This document shows, piece after piece, positions 25,811 through 34,696 of a stretch of 64,000 nt of DNA (position 1 is the first letter of the stretch; every line of letters starts with the position of its first letter). The notes below the pieces were generated by a model. It was not told the DNA's origin, made no database searches, and saw only the letters and a list, made by a program, of their open reading frames with translations. Position numbers and translations under genes: made by a program. Origin of the DNA: Paracoccus laeviglucosivorans (GTDB lineage: Bacteria; Pseudomonadota; Alphaproteobacteria; Rhodobacterales; Rhodobacteraceae). The stretch covers positions 54,854-118,853 of the forward strand of contig NZ_FXTK01000012.1 of assembly GCF_900182695.1 (NCBI RefSeq). Reading direction: 5' to 3'.

Positions 25811-27091
25811 ATGACCCGTATCACAGGCCTGCGCACGGTGGATGTGCGCTTTCCGACCAGCGCGCATCTGGACGGCTCGGACGCGATGAACCCGGACCCG
25901 GATTACTCCGCGGCCTATGTCATTCTGGAAACGGACGGCCCGCATCAGGGTCACGGCCTGACCTTTACCATCGGGCGCGGCAATGAAATCTGCATTGCCG
26001 CGATCGAGGCGCTGCGGCCCTTGGTCCTTGGCCTTGATCTGGGCTGGGTCGCGCAGGATATGGGTCGGTTCTGGCGCCACATCACCAGCGACAGCCAGTT
26101 GCGCTGGATCGGCCCGGACAAGGGCGCGATCCATCTGGCGACGGGCGCGGTGGTCAATGCCGTCTGGGACTTGTGGGCGAAATCCGAGGGCAAGCCGGTC
26201 TGGCAACTGGTCGCCGATATGTCGCCCGCCGAATTGGTGCGCTGCATCGATTTCCGCTATCTGACCGATTGCATCACCCCGGAATGGGCGCTGGACTTCC
26301 TGACCGCTCAGGCGCGGGGCAAGGCGGATCGCATCGCCACCCTGCGGGCCGAGGGCTATCCCTGCTATACCACCAGCGCGGGTTGGCTGGGCTATGACGA
26401 CGCCAAGCTGCGCCGCCTGTGCCGCGAGGCGGTAGATGCCGGGTTCCGCCACATCAAGATGAAGGTCGGCCGCGATCTGGACGATGACATCCGCCGCCTG
26501 ACCATCGCGCGGGACGAAATCGGCCCCGACGTGAACCTGATGATCGACGCCAATCAGGTCTGGGAGGTGGATCAGGCCATCGACTGGGTGGGCAAGCTGG
26601 CCTTCGCGAAACCGTGGTTCATCGAGGAACCGACCAGCCCCGACGACATCGCGGGCCACCGCGCCATCCGCGCCGGCGTGGCCCCGGTGCAGGTCGCCAC
26701 AGGCGAGATGTGCCAGAACCGCATCATGTTCAAGCAGTTCATCATGGAGGGCGCGATCGACGTGGTTCAGATCGACGCCTGCCGTCTGGGCGGGTTGAAC
26801 GAGGTGCTGGCCGTGATGCTGATGGCCGCCAAACACGGGCTGAAGGTCTGTCCCCATGCGGGCGGCGTGGGCCTGTGCGAATATGTCCAGCACATGTCGA
26901 TGATCGACTATCTGTGCATCGCGGGCACCCGCGAGGGCCGGGTCATCGAATATGTCGATCACCTGCACGAACATTTCCTGGCCCCCTGCGTGATCCGGGA
27001 TGCGGCCTATATGCCGCCGACCGCGCCGGGCTTTTCCATCCAGATGCATGAGGCGAGCCTTGAAACCTACCGCTTTCGCGGGGGGGCCTGA
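25811..27091 (+). CDS. fucD: L-fuconate dehydratase-like enolase-superfamily enzyme
   Basis: 426 residues, the usual length for L-fuconate dehydratase. Enolase-superfamily catalytic elements are in order: the KxK base motif in HIKMKVGRDLDDD, metal ligands in LMIDANQVW (Asp), FIEEPTSPDD (Glu) and VATGEMCQNR (Glu), and the His-containing VCPHAGGVGLCEYVQHMSM on the last strand. N-terminal ITGLRTVDVRFPTSAHLDGSDAMNPDPDYSAAYV is typical of the FucD/ENOSF1 group. It dehydrates L-fuconate to 2-keto-3-deoxy-L-fuconate. The neighbouring L-fucose dehydrogenase supports this; related acid sugars remain possible. Confidence 0.88.
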   Translation: MTRITGLRTVDVRFPTSAHLDGSDAMNPDPDYSAAYVILETDGPHQGHGLTFTIGRGNEICIAAIEALRPLVLGLDLGWVAQDMGRFWRHITSDSQLRWIGPDKGAIHLATGAVVNAVWDLWAKSEGKPVWQLVADMSPAELVRCIDFRYLTDCITPEWALDFLTAQARGKADRIATLRAEGYPCYTTSAGWLGYDDAKLRRLCREAVDAGFRHIKMKVGRDLDDDIRRLTIARDEIGPDVNLMIDANQVWEVDQAIDWVGKLAFAKPWFIEEPTSPDDIAGHRAIRAGVAPVQVATGEMCQNRIMFKQFIMEGAIDVVQIDACRLGGLNEVLAVMLMAAKHGLKVCPHAGGVGLCEYVQHMSMIDYLCIAGTREGRVIEYVDHLHEHFLAPCVIRDAAYMPPTAPGFSIQMHEASLETYRFRGGA

Positions 27092-27852
27092 TGGATCTGC
27101 ATCTGCAAGGCAGGGTGGTGATCGTGACCGGCGGCGGCTCGGGCATCGGGGCCGGCATCACCGAAGTGCTGGCCGAAGAAGGTGCGCGTCCGGTCATCGT
27201 CTCGCGCAGTGCGCCGGACGGGGAATGGTTGGCGCGCACGGGGGCGGATTTTGTTCAGGCCGAACTCTCGGACGATGCTGCTTGCCGCGCGGCGGTGACG
27301 GCCATTCGCGAAAAGCACGGCCCGGTCTATGGGTTAGTGAACAATGCAGGCGCGAATGACGGCGTGGGGCTGGACCGTGGACCTGACGATTTCCGCGCCA
27401 GCTTGGATCAGAACCTGATCCATTACTTCACCATGCTGCAAGCGGTGCGGGATGATCTGCGCAGCCAGCAGGGTGCGGTCGTCAATATCAGCAGCAAGAC
27501 GGCGCTGACGGGGCAGGGCGGCACCTCGGCCTATGTCGCGGCCAAGGCGGCGCAACTGGGCCTGACGCGGGAATGGGCGGTCGAGTTCCTGCCCGACAAC
27601 GTCCGCGTCAACGCCATTGTCGTGGCCGAGGTGATGACGCCGCTTTACCGCCGCTGGCTGGACACACTGCCTGATCCGCAGGCGGCTCTGGCACAGATCA
27701 CTGCCCGGATCCCTTTGGGCAAGCGCATGACCACGGCGCGAGAGATTGCGGATAGCTGCGCCTTCCTGCTGTCGGATCGCGCCAGCCATATCACCGGGCA
27801 ATGGCTGCATACCGATGGCGGCTATCTGCATCTGGACCGCCGGATCGGCTAG
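27091..27852 (+). CDS. L-fucose dehydrogenase-like SDR
   Basis: A 253-residue short-chain dehydrogenase. It has the NAD motif TGGGSGIG, NNAG in LVNNAGANDGVGLD, the catalytic Ser of NISSKTALTGQGG, and YVAAKAA (Tyr-x3-Lys). The C-terminal block REWAVEFLPDNVRVNAIVVAEVMTPLYRRWLDTL and the ending DGGYLHLDRRIG closely resemble, from memory, the L-fucose dehydrogenase of the Burkholderia oxidative L-fucose pathway. The start overlaps the fucD stop (TGATG), so the two are coupled. It would oxidise L-fucose to the lactone; the matching lactonase gene is 32 kb away at 59.4 kb. Confidence 0.85.
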   Translation: MDLHLQGRVVIVTGGGSGIGAGITEVLAEEGARPVIVSRSAPDGEWLARTGADFVQAELSDDAACRAAVTAIREKHGPVYGLVNNAGANDGVGLDRGPDDFRASLDQNLIHYFTMLQAVRDDLRSQQGAVVNISSKTALTGQGGTSAYVAAKAAQLGLTREWAVEFLPDNVRVNAIVVAEVMTPLYRRWLDTLPDPQAALAQITARIPLGKRMTTAREIADSCAFLLSDRASHITGQWLHTDGGYLHLDRRIG

Positions 27853-28760
27853 CCCTGCGGCATTCCCAGATGCTGGCGCATTGCCTCGGCCGCCGAAGGG
27901 GCGATCAGCGAGCCGTGCGATTCATCGGGATGGGGGCGATAGGTGACGCGCAGCCCGCCGATCCCCGAAAGCGCGGTGACGATTTCAGGCGTCTCGGGCT
28001 GCGGATTGGTATCACCGCGCCGCTTGCCGCCCGAACGCGCGATCAGCAAATCGGTCGGCTGTGCCAACTGCCCGCCCGCAGCGGCGATGCCGCCCGCGAA
28101 TGCCACAGCTTCCCGCATCGCCTCGCCCGAGTTCCACCATGTCGAAGGGTCCGCAGCTGCGAAATGCCGAAACAGCCGGGGGCGCGTGAACAGGGCGTGC
28201 AGCACGAAAAGCCCACCCAGCGAATGGCCGTACAGCGTCAGGTCATCGGCGTTCAGCGCCACTCGCCCGCCCAGTTCAGGCAGCAGCTGGCGTTCGATCA
28301 TCATCAGCAGCGCCTCGCGCCCGCCTGTGGGGCGATCACCGGGACCGCGCAGGCGTTCTCCGGTCGGCACCACCGGCTGCATCGCGGTCGAGGTCAAATC
28401 GTTCCACCGGCGATCCGTGTCGAAACGATGCCCGCCGGGATAGCCCACACCCACCAGAACCACCGGCGCATCGGGGGCCAGCATCTGACGATGATGCCAG
28501 AATATGGGGAATGTCGCGTTGCCATCGACCGCGATAATCGCGGAATAGCCCTGCGGTGGCGCGGGCACGGACGGCATACCGACCAAGATTTCCCAAGGGG
28601 CGGCGGATGGGCCGATCTGGAAGGTCGTCGCGCGCGGATCGTCGATGATCTCGGCGGGTCCGTCGCCCGGACGGCGACGCTGTTCCTGTGCCAGCGCACC
28701 TGTGGCAAGGACAAGGGGAAGCGCGGCCAACAAGCCGCGGCGCGAAAGGGGATAGGTCAT
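27849..28760 (-). CDS. Exported alpha/beta hydrolase, IroE/EstD-like esterase
   Basis: About 303 residues. The signal sequence (SRRGLLAALPLVLATGALAQ) has a Tat-like double Arg. The fold is that of the putative-esterase family (PF00756) with nucleophile elbow YGHSLGGLF, oxyanion region IIAVDGNATFP and a late HPDESHGSLIAP supplying Asp/Glu and His. This family includes periplasmic siderophore esterases such as IroE. A role in releasing iron from the imported chelate is possible, but the gene is 23 kb from the uptake genes. ATG 28760 is preferred over the upstream start because GGAG precedes it. Its stop overlaps that of the convergent SDR gene. Confidence 0.8.
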   Translation of the reverse strand: MTYPLSRRGLLAALPLVLATGALAQEQRRRPGDGPAEIIDDPRATTFQIGPSAAPWEILVGMPSVPAPPQGYSAIIAVDGNATFPIFWHHRQMLAPDAPVVLVGVGYPGGHRFDTDRRWNDLTSTAMQPVVPTGERLRGPGDRPTGGREALLMMIERQLLPELGGRVALNADDLTLYGHSLGGLFVLHALFTRPRLFRHFAAADPSTWWNSGEAMREAVAFAGGIAAAGGQLAQPTDLLIARSGGKRRGDTNPQPETPEIVTALSGIGGLRVTYRPHPDESHGSLIAPSAAEAMRQHLGMPQG

Positions 28761-28919
28761 GAATAGCTCCGACAATTCCGCGTCTTCTGGCGAAAGTGGC
28801 TGGAGCAACGCAGGCGCAAGCTAGCAAGCCCGCCGCCGGATGAACAGGCCGCCGCGCCGATATTGAAACGCGGCGGCGGGCATCGTCATATCAGATCAGG
28901 ACCGGAACCGGAGTTTGCA

Positions 28920-29579
28920 ATGTCACCATCCCCCGACGCCATCGCGGCCGATCTGCTGCCGCGCCTGATGACGCTTGCGGCCAAGGGGCGACAGCTGGTC
29001 GCATTGGCAGGCCCGCCGGGCAGCGGAAAATCCACCATCGCCGAGGCTTTGCACCGCGCCATCAACGCGCATACGCCCGCCACCTCTGCGATCCTGCCGA
29101 TGGACGGGTTCCATTACGACGATGCGGTTCTGCGCGAACGCGGCGCGTTGTCGCGCAAGGGCGCGCCGCATACCTTCGATGTCGGCGGGTTTCGCGCCCT
29201 GTTGGCGCGTTTGCGCGCCAATGCCGAGGCAGAGATCGCCGTGCCGGTCTTTGACCGCCGCCTTGAAATATCGCGTGCGGGCGCACGGATCATTCCGCAA
29301 ACCACGCCGTTGATCATCGTCGAGGGGAATTACCTTCTGCTGGACAGCCCGCCCTGGACGGAACTGGCCGGGCAGTTCGATCTGACGATTGCGCTGGATG
29401 TGCCGATGCCCGTCTTGCGCCAACGGCTGATCGGGCGCTGGCTGGATCACGGCATGACCCTGACCGAAGCCGAGGCGAAGGCATTGGGCAACGACCTGCC
29501 CAACGCGGAAACGGTGCAGGCACATGGCCGCGCCGCCGATATTACCCTGACGATGGGTGGGGAGGGCGAAGGGGATTGA
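28920..29579 (+). CDS. P-loop small-molecule kinase (uridine kinase-like)
   Basis: 219 residues with the P-loop GPPGSGKSTIAEAL, the lid and substrate motifs LPMDGFHYDDAVL and RKGAPHTFDVGGF, and IIVEGNYLLLD. This is the PRK/uridine kinase-like family, often annotated as nucleoside/nucleotide kinase; FrcK-type fructose kinases and pantothenate kinases are relatives. GGAG lies 10 bases before the ATG. It stands alone between two leftward genes. A role in phosphorylating one of the sugars handled by this replicon is plausible, but the substrate is not shown. Confidence 0.82.
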   Translation: MSPSPDAIAADLLPRLMTLAAKGRQLVALAGPPGSGKSTIAEALHRAINAHTPATSAILPMDGFHYDDAVLRERGALSRKGAPHTFDVGGFRALLARLRANAEAEIAVPVFDRRLEISRAGARIIPQTTPLIIVEGNYLLLDSPPWTELAGQFDLTIALDVPMPVLRQRLIGRWLDHGMTLTEAEAKALGNDLPNAETVQAHGRAADITLTMGGEGEGD

Positions 29580-29601
29580 CCCCTTCGCCGATGTTTTAGC
29601 C

Positions 29602-31578
29602 TTAGCCGATGCGGCCGCCGCCCTGTTTGGTGATCGCAACGACCGCCGGACGAACCGGCATCGCGTCGTTGAAGTCCGGCCAACGGGTGGACAGATCCTC
29701 GTAATAGGACGGGCGACCGTGGCCTTCCCAATCATCGCCGCCGTCGCCGGGGTGCTGGACTGCGACGAACATCGTGCTCATGTCCTCGGTCGGGCAGGGG
29801 CCGCACATCTCGGCGCCGACCGGAACCCGATAGAACAGGCGCGAGGTGCCGCGCGCATCGCCTTCGATGTCCACGGCCCACAGACCGTCCGTCCGCCCCG
29901 TATCGCCCACCGAGTTGCCGTCGGTCGAAACCCACAGGCGGCCATCGGCGTCGATCGCGGCGTTGTCGGGCATCCCGAACCAGCCGTTCTTGGTCGTCTC
30001 GGTCGAGAAGGTCGCACCGACTTCGGCCACCGAAGGATCACCGCATTGCAGCAGGATTTCCCAATTGCCGGTGGTGGCGGTGAAATCGCCGTCGGTTTCC
30101 AGAATTTCGACGATGTGACCAAAGGCGTTGTTGACGCGCGGATTGGCCGAATTCGCCTCTTCGCGCTTGGTGTTGTTGGTCAGCATGACATAGGCGCGGC
30201 CCGTCGCCGGGTTCGGCTGGATGTCCTCGGGGCGGTCCATCGGCGTGGCTTCCAGCAGGTCGGCGGCGCGGCGCGCCTCGATCAGGATGTCGGCTTGGCT
30301 GTTGAAGCCATTTTCTGCGGTCAGCGGGCCTTCTCCATGCACCAGCGGCAGCCACACCATTGAGCCGTCTTCGTCAAAGCGCGCGACGTAAAGCGTGCCT
30401 TCGTCCAGCAGGTCCATGTTCGCGGCGCGGTCTTCAGCGTTGAATTTGCCGGCGGTCACGAACTTGTAGACGTAATCGAAACGCTCATCATCGCCCAGAT
30501 AGAAGACGACGCGGCCATCCTTGGCGACGACGCTTTCCGCGCCTTCATGCTTAAAGCGGCCAAGCGCCGTGCGCTTTTTCGGGACCGAGTTCGGGTCCAT
30601 CACGTCCACCTCGACGATCCAGCCAAAGCGGTTGGCCTCGTTCGGTTCCTGACCGACATCGAAACGCTTGTGGAAGTTGCCCCACTGATAGTCGCCGGCC
30701 GGAACGCCCAGACGCTTGTAGTTGGCGGCTTCGGCATGTTCGGCAGGCAGCTCACCGATGAAATAGCCGTGGATGTTCTCCTCGGCCATGATGTAGGTGC
30801 CCCAGGGGGTCACGCCGCCCGCGCAGTTGTTGAACGTGCCGAAAACCTTGCGGCCTTCCGGGTCATCCGAGGTCTTGACGCGGTCATTGCCCGCAACCGG
30901 ACCGGAAAGCTGCATCTCGGTCTTGACGGTGATGCGGCGGTTCATCGCGCCGTCCAGCACGGGCTGCCATTTGCCATCGACCTTGCGGATTTCGATGACC
31001 GTGCCGCCATGCGCGGCCATTTCGATGTTCACGCGGTCTTCGGTGGCGTCGGCCACCTCGATCTCGCCATCCTTCAGGGTGACGATGCCGGGGAACATCA
31101 GGTGTTCGTTGGTATATTCGTGGTTCACGACCAGCAGGCCATGATCCGCCGCGCCTTCCAGCGGGATGAAGCCCACGAAGTCGTTGTTATAGCCGAACTG
31201 GCGTTCCTGCGCGGCTTCGGTCTGGGCGGTCGGGTCGAATTCCGGCGCATCCGCGAAAACCTTGTCGCCCCAGCGCAGCAGCACGTCAGCGTCGTAACCC
31301 TCGGCGACGTGGTGATTGGCGTCCACGCCCGCTTCGACTTCGGGGAAGTTGAAGACCGATGCGGACTGCGCCCGCGCTTCGTCCGCGGCAAGGATTGCCA
31401 GCGGCGAGACGGTCGCGGCGATCGCGGCCGATGCCATCGAGCCTTTCAGAAAGCCGCGGCGCGAAAAGCGCGCAGCGATGATGTCGCCCATCGTGCGGTT
31501 CTGGGTCGGGTTCAGGCCCGGACCGTCGGCTTCTTCAAGTTTCGAGGTGCGGAAAATGTCGCTTTGGCGCATGGTCAT
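29602..31578 (-). CDS. phoX: PhoX-family Tat-exported phosphatase
   Basis: 658 residues, the normal length for PhoX-type proteins (DUF839). It carries a strong Tat signal (FSRRGFLKGSMASAAIAATVSPLAILA) at about residues 38-65. Family blocks include FGYNNDFVGFIPLEG, LLVVNHEYTNEHLMFPG, FNNCAGGVTPWGTYIMAEEN, RFGWIVEVDVMDPNS, and PDNAAIDADGRLWVSTDG. The Glu/Asp-rich motifs fit the Ca- and Fe-binding active site of PhoX, and a Cys in FNNCAGG matches the conserved site. It would release phosphate from organic esters in the periplasm. I could not find a clear Pho box upstream. Confidence 0.9.
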   Translation of the reverse strand: MTMRQSDIFRTSKLEEADGPGLNPTQNRTMGDIIAARFSRRGFLKGSMASAAIAATVSPLAILAADEARAQSASVFNFPEVEAGVDANHHVAEGYDADVLLRWGDKVFADAPEFDPTAQTEAAQERQFGYNNDFVGFIPLEGAADHGLLVVNHEYTNEHLMFPGIVTLKDGEIEVADATEDRVNIEMAAHGGTVIEIRKVDGKWQPVLDGAMNRRITVKTEMQLSGPVAGNDRVKTSDDPEGRKVFGTFNNCAGGVTPWGTYIMAEENIHGYFIGELPAEHAEAANYKRLGVPAGDYQWGNFHKRFDVGQEPNEANRFGWIVEVDVMDPNSVPKKRTALGRFKHEGAESVVAKDGRVVFYLGDDERFDYVYKFVTAGKFNAEDRAANMDLLDEGTLYVARFDEDGSMVWLPLVHGEGPLTAENGFNSQADILIEARRAADLLEATPMDRPEDIQPNPATGRAYVMLTNNTKREEANSANPRVNNAFGHIVEILETDGDFTATTGNWEILLQCGDPSVAEVGATFSTETTKNGWFGMPDNAAIDADGRLWVSTDGNSVGDTGRTDGLWAVDIEGDARGTSRLFYRVPVGAEMCGPCPTEDMSTMFVAVQHPGDGGDDWEGHGRPSYYEDLSTRWPDFNDAMPVRPAVVAITKQGGGRIG

Positions 31579-31784
31579 CGGTGCTTTTCCCTGGCAATTT
31601 TGCTTGGTGCGGCTGTTCTAATTGTCAAATGCAACAGAATGTTGGCAGGATGACGCTTCTGCGTTTGCGAGGTCGCAAATGTCATAGGTCCATCCGGTAT
31701 GGCAGACTATCGCCAGTGACCGGGGCGACGGTTCGACATTCCTGCGGCGCCATGCCCATCTGCCTGCCATCGACGGAGAAATTA

Positions 31785-32651
31785 ATGATTGCGCTGGAAA
31801 ATACCCGTTTGCGGGTCGAACTGACCGAACAGGGTGCCGAGTTGCAATCCGTGCGCACGCTTGTCGATGACGCCGAATGGCTGTGGCAAGGCGATCCGGC
31901 ATGGTGGACAGGGCGCGCGCCCCTGCTTTTCCCGGTCGTAGGCCTTAGCCCCGATGGCCATGTCGAGATCGACGGCAGGCGTTATCCGATGGGTTCGCAC
32001 GGGTTCGCGCGTCACAGTCGGTTCCGCACGATGGCTGCGACCGACGATGCCGTGGCCTTGATGCTGGAGCCGAGCGAGGTGACGGCGCAAAGCTATCCTT
32101 TCCGGTTCGCATTGATGATGATCTATCGTCTTGATGGGGATTGGCTGCGCTGTCTGGCGACCGTGACGAACCATGACGATTGCGACATGCCGTTTCAGTT
32201 CGGCTTTCATCCGGCCTTTGCCTGGCCCCTGCCGGGAATGCAGGGACAAACGCATCGCGTGACCTTGGCAGACGGCGGCGCTCCGGCCATGCACCGCCCG
32301 GATGCGACCGGGCTGATCGATGAAGCCGTCCTGCCTTCGCCTTTTGATGATGGTGTGCTTGAGATTTCAGCGGGGCTGTTTACCGGGGGCGCGATGGTCT
32401 TTCCGCATGGTGCTGGCCGCAGCTTTACCTATGGCACCGACACGAAGCGGGTGCAGATGCAGGTTACGGACCTGCCGAATTTCGCGCTGTGGCAAAAGCC
32501 CGGTGCGCCGTATCTGTGTCTTGAGCCTTGGCACGGAATGGCCCCCTTTCCCAGTCAAGGCGCGGCGCTTTCGACGCGCAACTTCAGCCAGACCCTTGCA
32601 CCGGGGAAAAGCGCCAGTTTCGGCATGGACATGCGTTTCGTCCCGGCGTGA
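31785..32651 (+). CDS. Aldose 1-epimerase family protein
   Basis: 288 residues of the galactose-mutarotase-like fold: N-terminal LENTRLRVELTEQGAELQSV, then APLLFPVVGL, YPMGSHGFARHSRF (conserved His), FGFHPAFAWPL (second active-site His) and a C-terminal CLEPWHGMAP with the catalytic Glu. The shorter length and FxPH-like loop are of the YeaD/LacX type, which interconvert alpha and beta sugars or hexose-phosphates. CGGAGAA precedes the ATG at 31785. It is near the L-fucose and sugar-dehydrogenase genes, so mutarotation before oxidation is a reasonable role. Confidence 0.88.
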   Translation: MIALENTRLRVELTEQGAELQSVRTLVDDAEWLWQGDPAWWTGRAPLLFPVVGLSPDGHVEIDGRRYPMGSHGFARHSRFRTMAATDDAVALMLEPSEVTAQSYPFRFALMMIYRLDGDWLRCLATVTNHDDCDMPFQFGFHPAFAWPLPGMQGQTHRVTLADGGAPAMHRPDATGLIDEAVLPSPFDDGVLEISAGLFTGGAMVFPHGAGRSFTYGTDTKRVQMQVTDLPNFALWQKPGAPYLCLEPWHGMAPFPSQGAALSTRNFSQTLAPGKSASFGMDMRFVPA

Positions 32652-32719
32652 ACCGCGTTGCACTTGGGGGACGGGAATGCGAACAGGAAGCCCGATGAAA
32701 ATTATCGGGAAGCTCTCGC

Positions 32720-33280
32720 ATGGGGCAGACAAGCTGGGGCGATACGCCCGCGCGATATGGTCGGGTGTCGCGCGTCTTTCACTGGCTGGGTGCGGGGCTG
32801 CTGATCTGGCAATTCGCAGTGATCGGGGCCTATCGCCTGATCGGGCAATCGCCGCTGCTGGACAAGATTGCGGGGCTTGGCCCGTCGCATGGCGTGGTCG
32901 GGCTTTATGTGCTGGCTTTGGTGATCGCGCGTGCGATCTGGCGCTGGCGAAACCGCCAAGCCCGCCCGCGACATCAAGGGCTGCTGGGCCGTGCCGCGCG
33001 GATCGGGCATTTGGCGTTTTATGCGCTGATGTTCGCCATTCCCGCGCTGGCATTGCTGCGTGCCTATGGCAACGGCAAGGGCTGGAACCACTGGGGCATT
33101 CAGATCGTCCCCGCGACGGGGCATGAGACGGGCTGGATGGTTCAGGCCGCGAATGCCCTGCATGGCGAATTGGCGTGGCTGCTGCTGGCGCTGATCGCGG
33201 GGCATGTGCTGATGGTCGTGGTCCATCATCTGTGGCTGCGCGAGCCGCTTTTGTCCCGCATGGCAGGCCGCCTGAAATGA
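32720..33280 (+). CDS. Cytochrome b561-type membrane protein
   Basis: 186 residues with four membrane helices and the haem-ligating His of the b561 family: VFHWLGAGLLIWQF, GPSHGVVGLYVLALVIARAIWRW, and LHGELAWLLLALIAGHVLMVVVHHLW. The N-terminus WGDTPARYGRVSRVFHW is typical. It may move electrons between the quinone pool and periplasmic redox partners such as the tri-haem cytochrome c encoded convergently beside it; that link is inferred from position only. Confidence 0.88.
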   Translation: MGQTSWGDTPARYGRVSRVFHWLGAGLLIWQFAVIGAYRLIGQSPLLDKIAGLGPSHGVVGLYVLALVIARAIWRWRNRQARPRHQGLLGRAARIGHLAFYALMFAIPALALLRAYGNGKGWNHWGIQIVPATGHETGWMVQAANALHGELAWLLLALIAGHVLMVVVHHLWLREPLLSRMAGRLK

Positions 33281-33282
33281 GA

Positions 33283-33308
33283 AATGCCGCCCCGGTCGGG
33301 GCAGCATT
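33283..33308. terminator. Bidirectional terminator hairpin
   Basis: AATGCCGCCCC and GGGGCAGCATT form an 11-pair stem with one mismatch around a four-base loop, between the converging b561 and cytochrome c genes. Confidence 0.65.
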
Positions 33309-33329
33309 CTGTCTGTGCCTGATGGCGGC

Positions 33330-34685
33330 TTAGTGTGGCTGTTTCGCCCGCACCGCAGCAACCTCGGCGGCGGTGACGGCCGATGCGTCGTTGCCCCATG
33401 CCTTGCGCAGGAAGCTGGACAGTTCGGCCACTTCTTCGTCGTTCATGCGGTCGGCATAGCCTTGCATGACCAGATGCATCGGACGTTTCGCAGTCGAAGG
33501 CACCTCGGCCCCGTTCAGGATGACCGAGATCAGCGGCGAGACTTCCGAACCCGTGACGATGTGGTTCGCCGCCAGTTCCGGGAAGATCTCGGGTGCGCCC
33601 TTGCCCGACACAAAGTGACAGGCCGCACAGTTGTCCAGATACAGACGCGGACCCAGCGCCATGTCCGGCGCGGCTTCGGTCAGCATCTTTTCGGTTTCCT
33701 TGCCCGCATCGTCTGCGTCCAGCGCGGGCAGGGCGCGCGTCTCAAGCGTGGCAAAGTTTTCGGGCATTTCGACCGGCGCACCATCGGCCCCCTTCAGGAA
33801 GGCGGCGATGGCAAGGTTGTCCTGATCGGTCAGATGCTGAAGCGAATGCTCGACCACCAGACCCATCTCGCCGTTGGCAGTCGAATGGATGTTGCGGCCA
33901 GTCGCCAGATAGGCGGCCATTTCCGCGACATCCCATTTCTGCGGCGCCGAATCCGGGCCACGCAACGCGGGCGCGTTCCAGCCATCGACCACGCCGCCGG
34001 TCAGGAAGTTGGCGTCGGCAACCGACACACCATCCTGCGCCATCAGCATATCTCGGGGGCTGTGACAGGCCGCGCAGTGGGCCGGACCTTCCACCAGATA
34101 CTGACCGCGCTGTTCAGCCTCGGTCTTGCCATCTGCCGGGGTGAAGCCCGCATCATGGGTCAGGGCCAGCCAGTTCCATGCGCGGATACCGAAACGCATG
34201 TTGAAGGGGAAGGAAAGCTTCGTTTCCTCGACCTTGTTCTGAACGGCGGGCACTTCGTGCATGAAATAGTCGTAAAGCGCGCGAACGTCTTCTTCGGTCA
34301 GCTTGCGATAGTTCTCGTAAGGCATGGCTGGGTAAAGATGCGCGCCGTCGGCACGGATGCCGTCGTAAAGGGCCGCACGGAACTGGTCCAGCGTCCAGTT
34401 GCCGATCCCGGTTTCGGGATCGGGCGTGATGTTCGTCGCCCAGATCGTGCCCATCGGGCTGGCGATCGCGCGGCCACCGGCGAACGGCTCGCCGCCGTCA
34501 GCCGTATGACAGGCCAGACAGTCCGAGGCATACATGACGTATTTCCCCTGACCCTCGGCGGGTTTCCAGTCGTCGGGCAGTTGCGCGACGGGTGCGGTCG
34601 TCTGCACCGGCACGAAGGCAAAGGCCAGACCGCCCACGACACCGACCGCCGCCAAGGCGGCGATGATACGAAGAGATTTGCTCAT
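33330..34685 (-). CDS. Tri-haem cytochrome c subunit of a sugar/alcohol dehydrogenase
   Basis: 451 residues with a signal/anchor helix (IIAALAAVGVVGGLAFAFV) and three CxxCH haem sites: CLACH (about residue 56), CAACH (about 205) and CAACH (about 358). This is the cytochrome subunit of membrane-bound gluconate-2-, fructose- or alcohol dehydrogenase complexes, which passes electrons from the flavoprotein to ubiquinone. It is last in the order subunit 3, GMC flavoprotein, cytochrome c, the standard three-subunit set. The window has two GMC flavoproteins but only this one cytochrome, which may serve both. Confidence 0.92.
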   Translation of the reverse strand: MSKSLRIIAALAAVGVVGGLAFAFVPVQTTAPVAQLPDDWKPAEGQGKYVMYASDCLACHTADGGEPFAGGRAIASPMGTIWATNITPDPETGIGNWTLDQFRAALYDGIRADGAHLYPAMPYENYRKLTEEDVRALYDYFMHEVPAVQNKVEETKLSFPFNMRFGIRAWNWLALTHDAGFTPADGKTEAEQRGQYLVEGPAHCAACHSPRDMLMAQDGVSVADANFLTGGVVDGWNAPALRGPDSAPQKWDVAEMAAYLATGRNIHSTANGEMGLVVEHSLQHLTDQDNLAIAAFLKGADGAPVEMPENFATLETRALPALDADDAGKETEKMLTEAAPDMALGPRLYLDNCAACHFVSGKGAPEIFPELAANHIVTGSEVSPLISVILNGAEVPSTAKRPMHLVMQGYADRMNDEEVAELSSFLRKAWGNDASAVTAAEVAAVRAKQPH

Positions 34686-34696
34686 TACCTGACTCC

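Noticed and set aside
31579..31784. A Pho box before the PhoX gene
   Set aside because: No pair of CTGTCAT-like units with proper spacing was found; single partial matches are not enough.
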